Shown piece after piece: positions 32,021 through 40,927 of a stretch of 64,000 nt of DNA. The DNA comes from DASYXT01 sp035934555 (GTDB lineage: Bacteria; Verrucomicrobiota; Verrucomicrobiia; Limisphaerales; UBA8199), in assembly GCA_035934555.1 (NCBI GenBank), contig DASYXT010000063.1, forward strand, positions 1-64,000, given 5' to 3'. The notes under the pieces were generated by a model. The model searched no databases and was not told the DNA's origin. It worked only from the letters and a program-made list of their open reading frames with translations. The position numbers and the translations under genes were made by a program. The first letter of the stretch is position 1. Every line of letters begins with the position of its first letter.

Positions 32021-34720
32021 ATGAAGAACCTGTGCCTGCTTTCGTTGTTAACGGTTACGGCCTCGGCTGTTGTTGCCCAAGACACCGCTTCGATGGAGTG
32101 GTCCGAAACGGTGGGCCGCACCGGCCCCGATCGCGTGGTGCTGCCGGTAAACCAGGTGATCACCCCCGCCGGCCGGCAGATCGAGCTGCATGGCCTGCGC
32201 CCTCAGGTGCTGGCGTTGAGTCCCGATGGCAAACTTTTGTTGACCTCCGGAAAGACCCATGACCTGCTGGCGCTGGATCCAGAAACCGGCGCCATCCTGC
32301 AAAGTGAACCGTTGCCCGATGATGGCCCCTTGAGCGGCTCGCCCCCCGACACCTCTTCGCATATGATACGGAAGGACAAAGCCTCCCAGGCCAGCTTCAC
32401 CGGCCTGGCGTTTTCCCCCGATGGCACGCGCGTCTATTTGTCCAATGTCCGCGGCAGCATCAAAGTTTTTGCCGTAAGTCCCAATCACCGTTTGCACGGC
32501 CTGGGCTCACTCTCCCTGCCGAATGCCAACGCACCTCGCCGCCACGAGGAAATCCCCGCCGGCCTGGCGGTCTCGCGCGACGGCAAACACCTGTACGTGG
32601 TTGGCAATTTATCCAACCGCCTGTTCGAGTTCGACCTGGCCAGCGGCAAAATCATTCGCACCTTCGAGGTCGGCGCCGTTCCCTATGATGTGGTGCTGGC
32701 CGGGCACAAGGCCTATGTCAGCAACTGGGCTGGGCGCCGGCCCGACGCGCAGAGCCTCACCGGTCCCGCCGGCCTGGGCACCCAAGTACGGGTGGACCCC
32801 GTGCGCAATATCGCCAATGAGGGTTCGGTTTCCGTCGTGGACCTTGATAAAGGTGTAACGATTGCTGAAATCATGACCGGCCTTCACGCAAGCGCGCTGC
32901 GCCTCTCGCCCGATCAACGCTACCTCGCCGTCGCCAATGCCAACAGCGACACCGTCACTGTCATTGCTACTGCCACCGACCGCGTGGTTGAAACCATCCC
33001 CGTCCGTTGGCAGGAACAGGACCTGTTCGGCGCCGCACCCAATGCCTTGGACTTCGATTCGACGGGCAGAACCCTTTATGTCTGCAACGGTTCGCAGAAC
33101 GCCGTCGCGGTCGTCGCCTTCCGTCCGGCCAAAGCCAAACCCGTCCGTGCGGGCAACGCAAAGACCTCGGGGTCTAAAATTGTCGGATTGATTCCCACCG
33201 GCTGGTATCCCGGCGCAATCGTTTATGACGCGCCTCGCCATTGCGTTTACGTCGCCAACATCAAAGGCACGCTGCCCGATCGCGCCTATGACCCGAGCCG
33301 CGAAGGCTACAACTCGCATCAACACTTGGGCACGCTCTCGTTCATTCCGGTTCCCACCCAAACGACGCTCAAAGAGCAAACAGCCGTGGTGTTGCGCAAT
33401 TATCGACGCGCGGTGGCGCAGAACGTCTTCCTTCCTGCGCGCGCCGGTCAGGCGCCGGCGCCTGTGCCTGAACGTATCGGCGAGCCCTCCGTCTTCAAGC
33501 ATGTCGTTTACCTGATTAAGGAGAACCGCACTTACGATCAGGTGTTTGGCGACATCAAGGAGGGCAACGGCGACCCGCGGCTTTGCTCCTATCCCGAGGA
33601 GACCACGCCCAACCAGCACAGAATGGTTCGCGATTTTGTCCTTTTGGATAACACCTATTGTTGCGGCATCCTTAGCGCCGACGGTCATCAATGGTCCGAC
33701 ACCGCTTTTGCCACCGATTACATGGAGAAATCCTTCGCCGATTTCCCCCGCAGCTACCCCGACATGCAGGAGTTGAACGACTTCGATGCTGTCGCCTATG
33801 CTTCCAGCGGCTTTATCTGGGACAATGTGCTAGCTCACGGAAAAACTTTTCGCAATTACGGCGAGGGGACGGTGGCGGTCAAATATTGGAACAACGGGCG
33901 CAAGGGCAAGGTGACCTATCTGGATTGTTATCATGATTTTGTCAATCACACCGGCCTGATCACTTACAGCAATTTCGTCGGCATCGACTCGCTGCGTCCT
34001 TACAATATGACCAACATCGTAGGTTGGGACCTGGAAGTGCCGGACGTCTATCGTTCCGCCCAATTCCTTAGTGAGTTTAACGGATTCGTTGCCCGGGGTG
34101 ACCTGCCCAATTTCATGGTGATGGACCTGCCGAACGATCACACCTCGGGAACCGATCCCGGCCGGCCCACACCCGCCGCGCAGGTCGCCGATAACGACCT
34201 GGCTTTCGGCCAAATCGTCGCGGCCATCAGCCACAGCCCTTACTGGAAGGACACCTGCATTTTTGCCATCGAAGATGACCCGCAATCCGGCTGGGACCAT
34301 GTCAGCGGTTATCGCACCACCGCTTATGTGATCAGTGCCTACACCCGCCGCCATGCGGTCGTCAGCATCAACTACAACACCACCAGCCTCCTGCGCACGA
34401 TGGAACTCATCCTCGGCCTCCCGCCCATGAACCAGTTGGACGCCAGCGCCACGCCCATGAATGCCTGCTTTACCAGCCGGCCGGACTTCACCCCGTTCGA
34501 GTGCCAGACCAACAATGTGCCTTTGGATCAGATGAACCCAACCCTCTCGCAAATCCGCGACCGGCGCCAGTATCATGACGCGCTGGTCTCATCACGATTG
34601 CCTCTGGATAAGCCCGACCAATGCCGCGAAAGCGTCCTCAATAAAATCCTCTGGCACGCCCAAATGGGCTTCGCGCGGCCTTACCCCCAGTGGGCTATTA
34701 CCGAAGCGGATGATGATTAA
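32021..34720 (+). CDS. exported beta-propeller (YVTN-type) / phosphoesterase fusion protein
   Basis: The start is ATG 32021, with signal peptide MKNLCLLSLLTVTASAVVA. The 899-residue protein has a seven-blade-type propeller at about 60-480 with repeats such as LSPDGKLLLTSGK, FSPDGTRVYLSN, LSPDQRYLAVANANSDTVTV and FDSTGRTLYVCNG. From about 495 comes a phosphoesterase domain (PF04185 type): HVVYLIKENRTYDQVFGD, GHQWSDTAFATDY, FMVMDLPNDH and AIEDDPQSGWDHV. It resembles acid phosphatases and phospholipase C enzymes and is secreted or periplasmic. Proteins of this fused type are annotated as bifunctional YVTN repeat/phosphoesterase. Substrate unknown. Confidence 0.85.
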   Translation: MKNLCLLSLLTVTASAVVAQDTASMEWSETVGRTGPDRVVLPVNQVITPAGRQIELHGLRPQVLALSPDGKLLLTSGKTHDLLALDPETGAILQSEPLPDDGPLSGSPPDTSSHMIRKDKASQASFTGLAFSPDGTRVYLSNVRGSIKVFAVSPNHRLHGLGSLSLPNANAPRRHEEIPAGLAVSRDGKHLYVVGNLSNRLFEFDLASGKIIRTFEVGAVPYDVVLAGHKAYVSNWAGRRPDAQSLTGPAGLGTQVRVDPVRNIANEGSVSVVDLDKGVTIAEIMTGLHASALRLSPDQRYLAVANANSDTVTVIATATDRVVETIPVRWQEQDLFGAAPNALDFDSTGRTLYVCNGSQNAVAVVAFRPAKAKPVRAGNAKTSGSKIVGLIPTGWYPGAIVYDAPRHCVYVANIKGTLPDRAYDPSREGYNSHQHLGTLSFIPVPTQTTLKEQTAVVLRNYRRAVAQNVFLPARAGQAPAPVPERIGEPSVFKHVVYLIKENRTYDQVFGDIKEGNGDPRLCSYPEETTPNQHRMVRDFVLLDNTYCCGILSADGHQWSDTAFATDYMEKSFADFPRSYPDMQELNDFDAVAYASSGFIWDNVLAHGKTFRNYGEGTVAVKYWNNGRKGKVTYLDCYHDFVNHTGLITYSNFVGIDSLRPYNMTNIVGWDLEVPDVYRSAQFLSEFNGFVARGDLPNFMVMDLPNDHTSGTDPGRPTPAAQVADNDLAFGQIVAAISHSPYWKDTCIFAIEDDPQSGWDHVSGYRTTAYVISAYTRRHAVVSINYNTTSLLRTMELILGLPPMNQLDASATPMNACFTSRPDFTPFECQTNNVPLDQMNPTLSQIRDRRQYHDALVSSRLPLDKPDQCRESVLNKILWHAQMGFARPYPQWAITEADDD

Positions 34721-34957
34721 GCCTGCACCGGAGAGTGGGACCGATTGGAGCTCGGCAGCAGCCTCTGACTTGGTTAATGCCGTGAAGGGAACAATGCCAT
34801 AGGTACCACCGTTTTTACACCCGCCGGTTCCCCTGCGGCAAAGCAGGTTAATCCAGACCGCGTTGAATCCATGCGCTAGTCTGGTAAGCCGGGAGCCACA
34901 GATTGCTTAGATTTCAAAAATGGGGAGGGGTGTTGGATTGATGGACCGCTCGACGCT

Positions 34958-35926
34958 TCACGCTCCACGCTCCCCGGCTTCCTTTGCAACGGCCTTCATC
35001 CTGGCGAGCCCGGCGGTGGCGACCGCTAACGGGTCTTGCGACCAATACTTGCGGTTGAACAATTCCAACGACAGAATCTTCTGACCGCCGGTTCCGTGCA
35101 GCAAACGAAGGATCTCAACCAGTGGCGCGGTGCCATCGCCGGGATAAATACGATAGCTGTCATCAATCTTTTCCCGCGGCGGCTCGCTCGGAAAATCGTT
35201 CATGTGCAAGACCTGGACGGCATTCGGCCCGAGCAGGCGCAGTCCCTCAATCGCAGAGCCACCCTTGTAAAGGTGAAACACGTCGGCCAAAACGCACGCG
35301 TTCCGATGCCCCGTTTCCATTGCAACGCAGACACACTCGCCCAACCGGTTCAGATTCTTGCAAAATCCCCACAGTTCCAGTTGAGGCACCACGCCGGCCC
35401 GCTCCCCGGCCTCGAGCAAGGCCCGGTATCGTTCCGCCGCCTGGAGCAACTCGAGCTTGGGCAAATCCGTCGCCCCGGCAGGCGGAGCAGCGATTCGCTT
35501 GCCGCCGATTTGCGCCACCATCTCCATCGCGCGTTTGGCTTGCTCCAATCCTTTGGCGCGCCGGGCCTCATCGTCCACGAGCCACTCCGGAAAGGCGATC
35601 GCGTCCTCGACCGTTAGTCCAGAATCGTCGATTCGCTTTTTCAAATCCGGCAGCGTTCCGCCCGTCCGAACATACGCCGCAATCGACTCGACCCACGGCT
35701 CAATCGCATCGTAGCCCGCTTGCGCCGCGATTTCGATTTCTTTGACAATTCCAAGTTTCTGGCCACGAATGGTCGCTGTGTTCAGACAGAAACGAAACGC
35801 AGGGACACTTGCCGGGGCGGGTGGCGCCGCGGAGGCGCGTGCCGCGCCGAGTTTCTGCCCAAAAACCGCCGCCCCCACCAACAGTCCCGTGCGCGTTAGG
35901 GCGTTGCGTCGTGATAGCTTCTTCAT
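34958..35926 (-). CDS. Tat-exported sugar isomerase/epimerase-like TIM-barrel protein
   Basis: The 322-residue protein starts MKKLSRRNALTRTGLLVGAA, a twin-arginine type signal (SRRNAL), and is cleaved near ARASA. The mature part is an AP endonuclease 2 / xylose isomerase-like barrel: EIEIAAQAGYDAIEPWVES, QLELWGFCKNLNRLGE, ACVLADVFHLYKGG, VQVLHMNDFPSEPP and ILSLELFNRKYWSQDP. The Glu, Asp-His, His and Glu metal ligands are visible. It probably isomerises or epimerises a sugar outside the cytoplasm. It lies downstream of the MFS transporter on the same strand (111-base gap). Confidence 0.83.
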   Translation of the reverse strand: MKKLSRRNALTRTGLLVGAAVFGQKLGAARASAAPPAPASVPAFRFCLNTATIRGQKLGIVKEIEIAAQAGYDAIEPWVESIAAYVRTGGTLPDLKKRIDDSGLTVEDAIAFPEWLVDDEARRAKGLEQAKRAMEMVAQIGGKRIAAPPAGATDLPKLELLQAAERYRALLEAGERAGVVPQLELWGFCKNLNRLGECVCVAMETGHRNACVLADVFHLYKGGSAIEGLRLLGPNAVQVLHMNDFPSEPPREKIDDSYRIYPGDGTAPLVEILRLLHGTGGQKILSLELFNRKYWSQDPLAVATAGLARMKAVAKEAGERGA

Positions 35927-36037
35927 CCCTGTGGATTAACCAAAAGAGATGAGGTTGGCGAGGGCGGAGTTTGGGACCTTATTGGGGGCGTGGAGCGGAG
36001 GAGGGTGAACCGAATGAAAGATGGATTGGGAACGCTG

Positions 36038-37315
36038 CTAATCGACGCTGGAATCCAGTCGGCCGTATTGTCTTATTTGAGGCCAGATCAGCGCCACCGC
36101 CGCCACCACCAGAATTGTTCCCACTCCGCCCGCCACGACCGAAATCACCGGGGTGAACAGGTAAGCCGTCAGACCGGATTCGAAACCGCCCAGCTCGTTG
36201 GATGTGCCGATGAACAGGCTATTGACGGCCGAAACGCGCCCGCGTTTCTCGTCCGGGGTCAGCAGTTGTACCAACGTGTGGCGCACCACCACACTGATGT
36301 TATCCACTGCGCCGCACACAAACAGCATGAAGAACGAAACCCAGAACCAATGCGAGAGCCCGAAACCGATGGTTGCCAGGCCAAAAAACGCAACGGCGGT
36401 AAGCATGGCCCGGCCCGCCTTTTGCAGCGGCCGGCGATGCGCCAGGATCAGCGCGCACAGCAGCGAGCCGAAGGGCAAAGCCGCCTGCAGCAGCCCCAAG
36501 CCGCCGGCTCCGGCGTGCAGGATGTCTTTGGCGTAAACCGGCAGCAACGCGGTAGCTCCGCCAAGAAGTACGGCAAACAGGTCGAGGGTGATCGTGCCGA
36601 GAATGATCGGGCTGGCGAAAACAAATTGGAAGCCGACGACCAGGTTCCGCAGAGTCATTCGTTCTTTGAGGGCCACAATATGGCTGCGGCGAATCAGGGA
36701 GATGAGCAGCAGGCAAATCAGCAATGCCACCGTGTTAACCGCATAAACCGGGGCCGCATGCCCCACGAGGCGAATCAAGCCGCCACCCACAGCCGGCCCG
36801 ACCACCGACGAAAGCTGGAAACTCCCGCTGCTCCAGGCTACCGCGCGGGAGAATTTCTCGCGCGGCACCAGATGCGGCAAAAAGGCGGAACTGGCCGGCC
36901 AGAGGAAGGTGCGGGCGACGCCGGCCATAAAGAGGCAGACGTAGATCCAGATCACTGGCGCCTGCCAGGCGGAGATGAGCGTCAGGCCGGCGCTGGCGCA
37001 GGCGAACAGAAACGTCATTAGCATGATAATGCGTTTCCGGTTGAAATTGTCCGCCGCATGACCGGCCGGCAGCGTCAGCAGCACCATCGGGACCATCTCG
37101 GTCAGCCCAACCAATCCGAGGCATAACGTGGAACGCGTCCGTTCATACAGCTCCCACCCGACGGCGACGATTAGCATCTGTTGGCCAAGCGAAGACACAA
37201 AACGGCCAATCAGGTATAGCAACAGATCGCGATTGCGCAGAACCTCGTAAGGATCGGCGTTCGCCGTCAACGACGGCGCGGCAAGAGATTCAGGGGATGC
37301 CCCAGTTTCGGCCAC
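36038..37315 (-). CDS. MFS transporter (EntS / MFS_3-like)
   Basis: The 425-residue protein has about twelve hydrophobic segments and the MFS A-like motif in loop 2-3 (GHAADNFNRKRIIML). The motif sequence LRNRDLLLYLIGRFVSSLGQ and ARTFLWPASSAFLPHLV are typical of the MFS_3 group that includes the enterobactin exporter EntS and macrolide exporters. It is likely a proton-driven exporter in the inner membrane. No siderophore or antibiotic gene lies beside it, so the substrate is open. Confidence 0.82.
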   Translation of the reverse strand: MAETGASPESLAAPSLTANADPYEVLRNRDLLLYLIGRFVSSLGQQMLIVAVGWELYERTRSTLCLGLVGLTEMVPMVLLTLPAGHAADNFNRKRIIMLMTFLFACASAGLTLISAWQAPVIWIYVCLFMAGVARTFLWPASSAFLPHLVPREKFSRAVAWSSGSFQLSSVVGPAVGGGLIRLVGHAAPVYAVNTVALLICLLLISLIRRSHIVALKERMTLRNLVVGFQFVFASPIILGTITLDLFAVLLGGATALLPVYAKDILHAGAGGLGLLQAALPFGSLLCALILAHRRPLQKAGRAMLTAVAFFGLATIGFGLSHWFWVSFFMLFVCGAVDNISVVVRHTLVQLLTPDEKRGRVSAVNSLFIGTSNELGGFESGLTAYLFTPVISVVAGGVGTILVVAAVALIWPQIRQYGRLDSSVD

Positions 37316-37402
37316 GACGCCCTCCAGTATGGCGGACCGGGGGCGGCTGGGCGAGAGCAGTTTCAGTTAGCTGCTGATTCAGCCATCATTCAAGACGCGC
37401 AT

Positions 37403-37443
37403 AAAGAAAGGACCCGTTCGGGCCTTGCCCGAGGTCGGGTCCT
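37403..37443 (-). terminator. intrinsic terminator after the PRC-barrel gene
   Basis: On the minus strand AGGACCCG (37443-37436), inner TCGGG/CCCGA and CGGGTCCT (37416-37409) form a nested stem followed by TTCTTTAT. It lies about 20 bases after the stop codon. Confidence 0.7.
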
Positions 37444-37464
37444 GATTCCAAAGGTGCTAACCTT

Positions 37465-38283
37465 TTATCTTCCGGTTGGCGTGGCCTGAAAATAGGGCTG
37501 CTTGCCGTAGTGCTGATAGGCCTGCGAGGCAAGGGTGGTGTCCGATAGATTGGGCCACTGGTTCGAGGGGAAGTGCGGTCCCGCCGCCAGTTGCTGCGCC
37601 GTGATTCCAGATTCAAGCCGGTCATGACTTGTGTTCCAGGTGAAGGCCTGCGGAGGCAACACATAAAGATTGTTGCCCAGGTTCAGGCTCGAATCGGGTT
37701 GCAGGAGCACATAGACCAGGCGCCCGGCCGGCAAATCGACGGCCAGGTTGTTTACCTTGCCCAGTGGCGCATTCTGCACATTGATGACTGGCATGCCTAG
37801 CAAGACGCTGGCTTTGTGCACATTATGAAAAGTCCCCTGGTTGGCCGGTGTGCTCCCCTGCCACCACGGGCTTTGGCCGAAGTAAGAATACACACTATCA
37901 ACAAATGAGGCCTGTTGCCACTGACCCGGTTTGTCAATCGCGGCTGTGTACTTGGGCGCGCCTTCGATCTTGGCGGCTGTCACATTGACATGAATCTCCT
38001 TATTAGACGGCACCGTCTGGGTGAAAACTTGGGGTGCGACAGCCACCCGTCCTTGCGGTGTGGCAACAATCCCGTAGAGAATCCGCCCTGACTCCAAATC
38101 GACCATGAGGTTGTTGAGGTTCCCGATCTTTTGGTTATCCGAGCTGACTACTTGATTCCCGTAAACCTCATTTACTTTGTTCACTTGGCCAATCCCGTTT
38201 TGGGATTGGGCATAGAGTCCAGGGCCGGTTAACAACAGGGCCACCCCCGTCGCGATTCCGATTATTGCGTATTTTGACTTCAT
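37465..38283 (-). CDS. exported PRC-barrel domain protein
   Basis: The 272-residue protein has a signal peptide (MKSKYAIIGIATGVALLLTG...LYAQ). Two PRC-barrel-like units follow: YGNQVVSSDNQKIGNLNNLM-VDLESGRILY at about 40-80 and MPVINVQNAPLGKVNNLAVD-LPAGRLVYV at about 163-195. Exported two-PRC proteins of this kind are common near BON-domain proteins in Verrucomicrobia and Proteobacteria, and they are linked to envelope stress from context. The start has a strong ribosome site (GGAGAAGGAG). It follows the BON lipoprotein gene by 84 bases with a large hairpin between them. Confidence 0.78.
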   Translation of the reverse strand: MKSKYAIIGIATGVALLLTGPGLYAQSQNGIGQVNKVNEVYGNQVVSSDNQKIGNLNNLMVDLESGRILYGIVATPQGRVAVAPQVFTQTVPSNKEIHVNVTAAKIEGAPKYTAAIDKPGQWQQASFVDSVYSYFGQSPWWQGSTPANQGTFHNVHKASVLLGMPVINVQNAPLGKVNNLAVDLPAGRLVYVLLQPDSSLNLGNNLYVLPPQAFTWNTSHDRLESGITAQQLAAGPHFPSNQWPNLSDTTLASQAYQHYGKQPYFQATPTGR

Positions 38284-38302
38284 AACTTTATCTCCTTCTC
38301 CT

Positions 38303-38332
38303 CCAGCCGGCCGGCACTCGCCGGCCGGCTGG
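38303..38332 (-). promoter_or_regulatory. 13-bp perfect hairpin just upstream of the PRC-barrel ribosome site
   Basis: CCAGCCGGCCGGC (38303-38315), ACTC loop, GCCGGCCGGCTGG (38320-38332). In the BON-PRC intercistronic region it ends about two bases before the GGAGGAGAAGGAG ribosome site. There is no T-run after it on the minus strand, so it is more likely an mRNA stability or translation element than a terminator. Confidence 0.5.
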
Positions 38333-38367
38333 ATAAAATCAGAAAACCCCGCGCTTAGTACTCGAAC

Positions 38368-39102
38368 TCACGGACCGGCGACGTTCAACTCGTCCTGGAC
38401 ATTGCTGCCGCCTGCCGCCTCCCGCACGGTGGACACAATCGCCTGCTTCTGCTGCTGACTTTGCACAGTGCCTTGCAAAACCACCTGGCCGTTAGCCACG
38501 TTGATGTTGACGCTCGGCAGTATCGAGGAAAGCTGGGTATCCGTGCGCAAACCTTGCAAAATCCGCTGGGCCAGGGTGCGGTCGGTTTCGTTCAGGCCCT
38601 GGACATGCAAACTGAAGATGTCACCGGTAGCGGTATTCATATAGCGACCCGTGGGCGCTGAATAATAGCGTTGGTTATTCGGAGGGTATTGGGTAGCCGG
38701 CACGTACACCTGGCCCGCAGGCATACCCGGCGTTGCCATTCGGTCTTGAACGCTGACCACGCCATGCGTGTTGCTCACCACTGAGTCGATGCTCTGTCGT
38801 GCCTGCTCGTCGGGCACGCTTCCGGTCAGGGTGGCTACACCGTCCTGCACGAACACGTTCACGTCAGTGGCGGGGCCAGCCAGTGGACCGTTATTGAGTT
38901 CTTGTTTGATGCGCAGGGCCACGGAGTGATCCGAATCGGGTTGCAGGTTCTCCGACCCGCCTCGGCCGGTGTCGTAGGTCGAGACGGAGGAGCCGGCCGC
39001 ACCCATCGCGGGTTGGTTGGCCGAACTATACCCAGAGTGTGACGCACAGCCGGCGATTAACCCCGCCGCCGCGGCTACCGTCAGAAATGGTGCCATTTTC
39101 AT
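38368..39102 (-). CDS. BON-domain lipoprotein (OsmY-like)
   Basis: The start is ATG 39102 with AAAGGA upstream. The longer frame to 39552 is antisense to the DHH gene. The 244-residue protein has a lipobox (LIAGC, Cys19). Two BON domains follow: SVALRIKQELNNGPLAGPAT-DVNVFVQDGVATLTGSV (about 65-110) and RTLAQRILQGLRTDTQLSSI-LPSVNINVANGQVVLQGTV (about 175-220). BON domains are thought to contact phospholipids, and such proteins rise under osmotic and envelope stress. It is probably co-transcribed with the PRC-barrel gene. Confidence 0.83.
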   Translation of the reverse strand: MKMAPFLTVAAAAGLIAGCASHSGYSSANQPAMGAAGSSVSTYDTGRGGSENLQPDSDHSVALRIKQELNNGPLAGPATDVNVFVQDGVATLTGSVPDEQARQSIDSVVSNTHGVVSVQDRMATPGMPAGQVYVPATQYPPNNQRYYSAPTGRYMNTATGDIFSLHVQGLNETDRTLAQRILQGLRTDTQLSSILPSVNINVANGQVVLQGTVQSQQQKQAIVSTVREAAGGSNVQDELNVAGP

Positions 39103-39270
39103 AAAAACTATGTTCCTTTCAGTGCTCGGTTTTGGTCTTACTTCCTTGAAATAAATTTCGGCGGAATTGCCAGGTTGGCTATGGGGTTTGGCACCCAGCC
39201 CGCCAAGCTGCCGTCGTTGTACAAAAATCCCCGCTGGCCACCCATCGGAGCTTCCGTTACTGTGGGCAGC

Positions 39271-40212
39271 ATGACGAAATCGTTGCCGAGGCCGGAGGTC
39301 ATTCTTACCCACGAGAGCGACTTGGACGGTCTGGTTGCCGGCGTCCTGTTGCAGCGGCTGGCGCGGAAGCTGTTCAACACCGACGTGCGGCTGGAGGCCT
39401 GCAATTATAATTATTGGCGACAGCGGGAGCTGCGCGAGCGTTCGGGCTGGATTACGGACCTGACGTTCGAGTCCCGGCTGGACCGGCCGAACTGGGCGAT
39501 CATCGACCACCATGTCACCGATGCGGTGCCTAAGAGCGCGCTGCTTATCCATGACACCACGAAATCCGCCGGCTTGCTCTGCTATGAATTGTGCCGCGAA
39601 GAAGGACTCAATTCACCGGAACTGGACCGGTTGGTGCACCTCAATAATGTGGCCGACCTTTTTCTGGAGGAGGACCCGGATTTCGTTCTGGCGAGCGATT
39701 ACGCCAACCTGGTCAAAAGCTATCAATTCTGGAACTTGCACACGCTGTTGGAGGGCCAAATTGAGAAGCTGCTGGACCATGCGTTGCTGGAGGTGATGGC
39801 GGTAAAACGGCGCGTCGAGAACCCCCTTGGGTTCGCCTGGAGCAGGAACAACATCACCGAGCTGAGCCCGACGGTGGGTTTTGTGGATACGGTGGTGGGG
39901 AACAATAACATGATTGTGCACCAGCTTTTGGAGCAGGAGGCGACCCGGTTTCTGGTGCTGGTGACATTGTTCCGCCGGCCCAACGGGGTCATTATCGCCA
40001 GCCTGCGCAGCCGGCATGGCGAAGCGCTGAAGGTGGCGGAGAAACTTCAAGGCGGAGGGCACGCCAACGCCAGCGGCGCTACCCTGCCTCGCTCGGTGAA
40101 AAGCATTCCTGACGCGGTAACTTACTTGCGCCAGGTCCTCAACCCCAAGAAAGACGACGCGCTCAACAGCCTCGAAGCAATTTTTGCCGCCGTCGAGGCC
40201 AGCCAGCGCTGA
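39271..40212 (+). CDS. DHH-family phosphoesterase (distinct from NrnA)
   Basis: The start is ATG 39271 (MTKSLPRPEVILTHESDLDG). The 313-residue protein has DHH motifs ESDLDGLVAG (15-24), WAIIDHHVTD (75-84) and NNVAD. The C-terminal DHHA1-type signature LQGGGHANASGATLP follows RSRHGEALKVAEKL. Family members hydrolyse phosphodiesters of small nucleotides, cyclic dinucleotides or short RNA. Sequence differs clearly from the nrnA gene at 22.7 kb, so the two are not recent duplicates. It diverges from the BON lipoprotein. Confidence 0.8.
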   Translation: MTKSLPRPEVILTHESDLDGLVAGVLLQRLARKLFNTDVRLEACNYNYWRQRELRERSGWITDLTFESRLDRPNWAIIDHHVTDAVPKSALLIHDTTKSAGLLCYELCREEGLNSPELDRLVHLNNVADLFLEEDPDFVLASDYANLVKSYQFWNLHTLLEGQIEKLLDHALLEVMAVKRRVENPLGFAWSRNNITELSPTVGFVDTVVGNNNMIVHQLLEQEATRFLVLVTLFRRPNGVIIASLRSRHGEALKVAEKLQGGGHANASGATLPRSVKSIPDAVTYLRQVLNPKKDDALNSLEAIFAAVEASQR

Positions 40213-40265
40213 AAGCCGCCTCTCGGCGGCTTGTCATTCCCGCCGGGACTATTATCTTTGCAATC

Positions 40266-40880
40266 GTGAACGGAAAGTGGAGCAGGTTTGGGCCTTACGT
40301 TTTGATGCTGATTGCGGCGTTGTCGCGATGGCCAAAGCTGTTTCCACCGAATTTCAGCGCGTTTTACGCTTTGGCTTTCTGCGCCGGCGTGTTCTTTCCC
40401 GGCCGTTTGAAATGGCTTCTGCCGTTGGGCACGATGGTCGTCACTGACGTGCTATTGAACCTCTTCTACTACCACCAGTCGGTCGCGAGTTGGTACATGC
40501 TGGTGAAGCTGCTGTCGTTCGCCGGGTTGGTCGGCTTGGGCGGGCTCTTTTCCCCCAAGCAGTCATGGCTCACCCTGCTGTGCGGCGGCTTGCTTGGCGC
40601 CGTGCTTTTTTACTTCATCACCAATACCGCGTCGTGGCTCTACAACCCGGAGTATGCAAAGACTCTTGCCGGATGGATTCAGGCGCTAACCAACGGCACA
40701 CCAAACTACCCGCCCACCTGGTCCTTCTTTCGTAACACACTTTTCAGCGGCGGGCTCTTTACGGGCCTGTTCGCCGCAGGCTACCAAATGACCGCGCCGG
40801 CCGAATCCGCAGAGGAAAAAGAGGACAAACCGGCCGAGGAACCCGAGCCGGGTGAGGCGCCGGATGAGGCGCAAGCTTAA
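40266..40880 (+). CDS. DUF6580-like integral membrane protein
   Basis: The start is GTG 40266. The 204-residue protein has five or six hydrophobic segments. The pattern FPPNFSAFYALAFCAGVFFP...LLPLGTMVVTDVLLN, with FITNTASWLYNPEYAKTLAG and SFFRNTLFSGGLFTGLFA, fits the DUF6580 family, which may be a small-molecule transporter component (unproven). The C-terminal 30 residues are acidic (EEKEDKPAEEPEPGEAPDEA). It lies 53 bases after the DHH gene and is likely co-transcribed. Confidence 0.7.
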   Translation: MNGKWSRFGPYVLMLIAALSRWPKLFPPNFSAFYALAFCAGVFFPGRLKWLLPLGTMVVTDVLLNLFYYHQSVASWYMLVKLLSFAGLVGLGGLFSPKQSWLTLLCGGLLGAVLFYFITNTASWLYNPEYAKTLAGWIQALTNGTPNYPPTWSFFRNTLFSGGLFTGLFAAGYQMTAPAESAEEKEDKPAEEPEPGEAPDEAQA

Positions 40881-40927
40881 GCCGCGCGGTCGGCCGGATT
40901 TTAGAACAACGCCTCCGGAACGCAGAT

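Noticed and set aside
38368..39552. 394-residue version of the BON protein
   Set aside because: The first 150 residues are antisense to the DHH gene. A lipoprotein signal starts at 39102.
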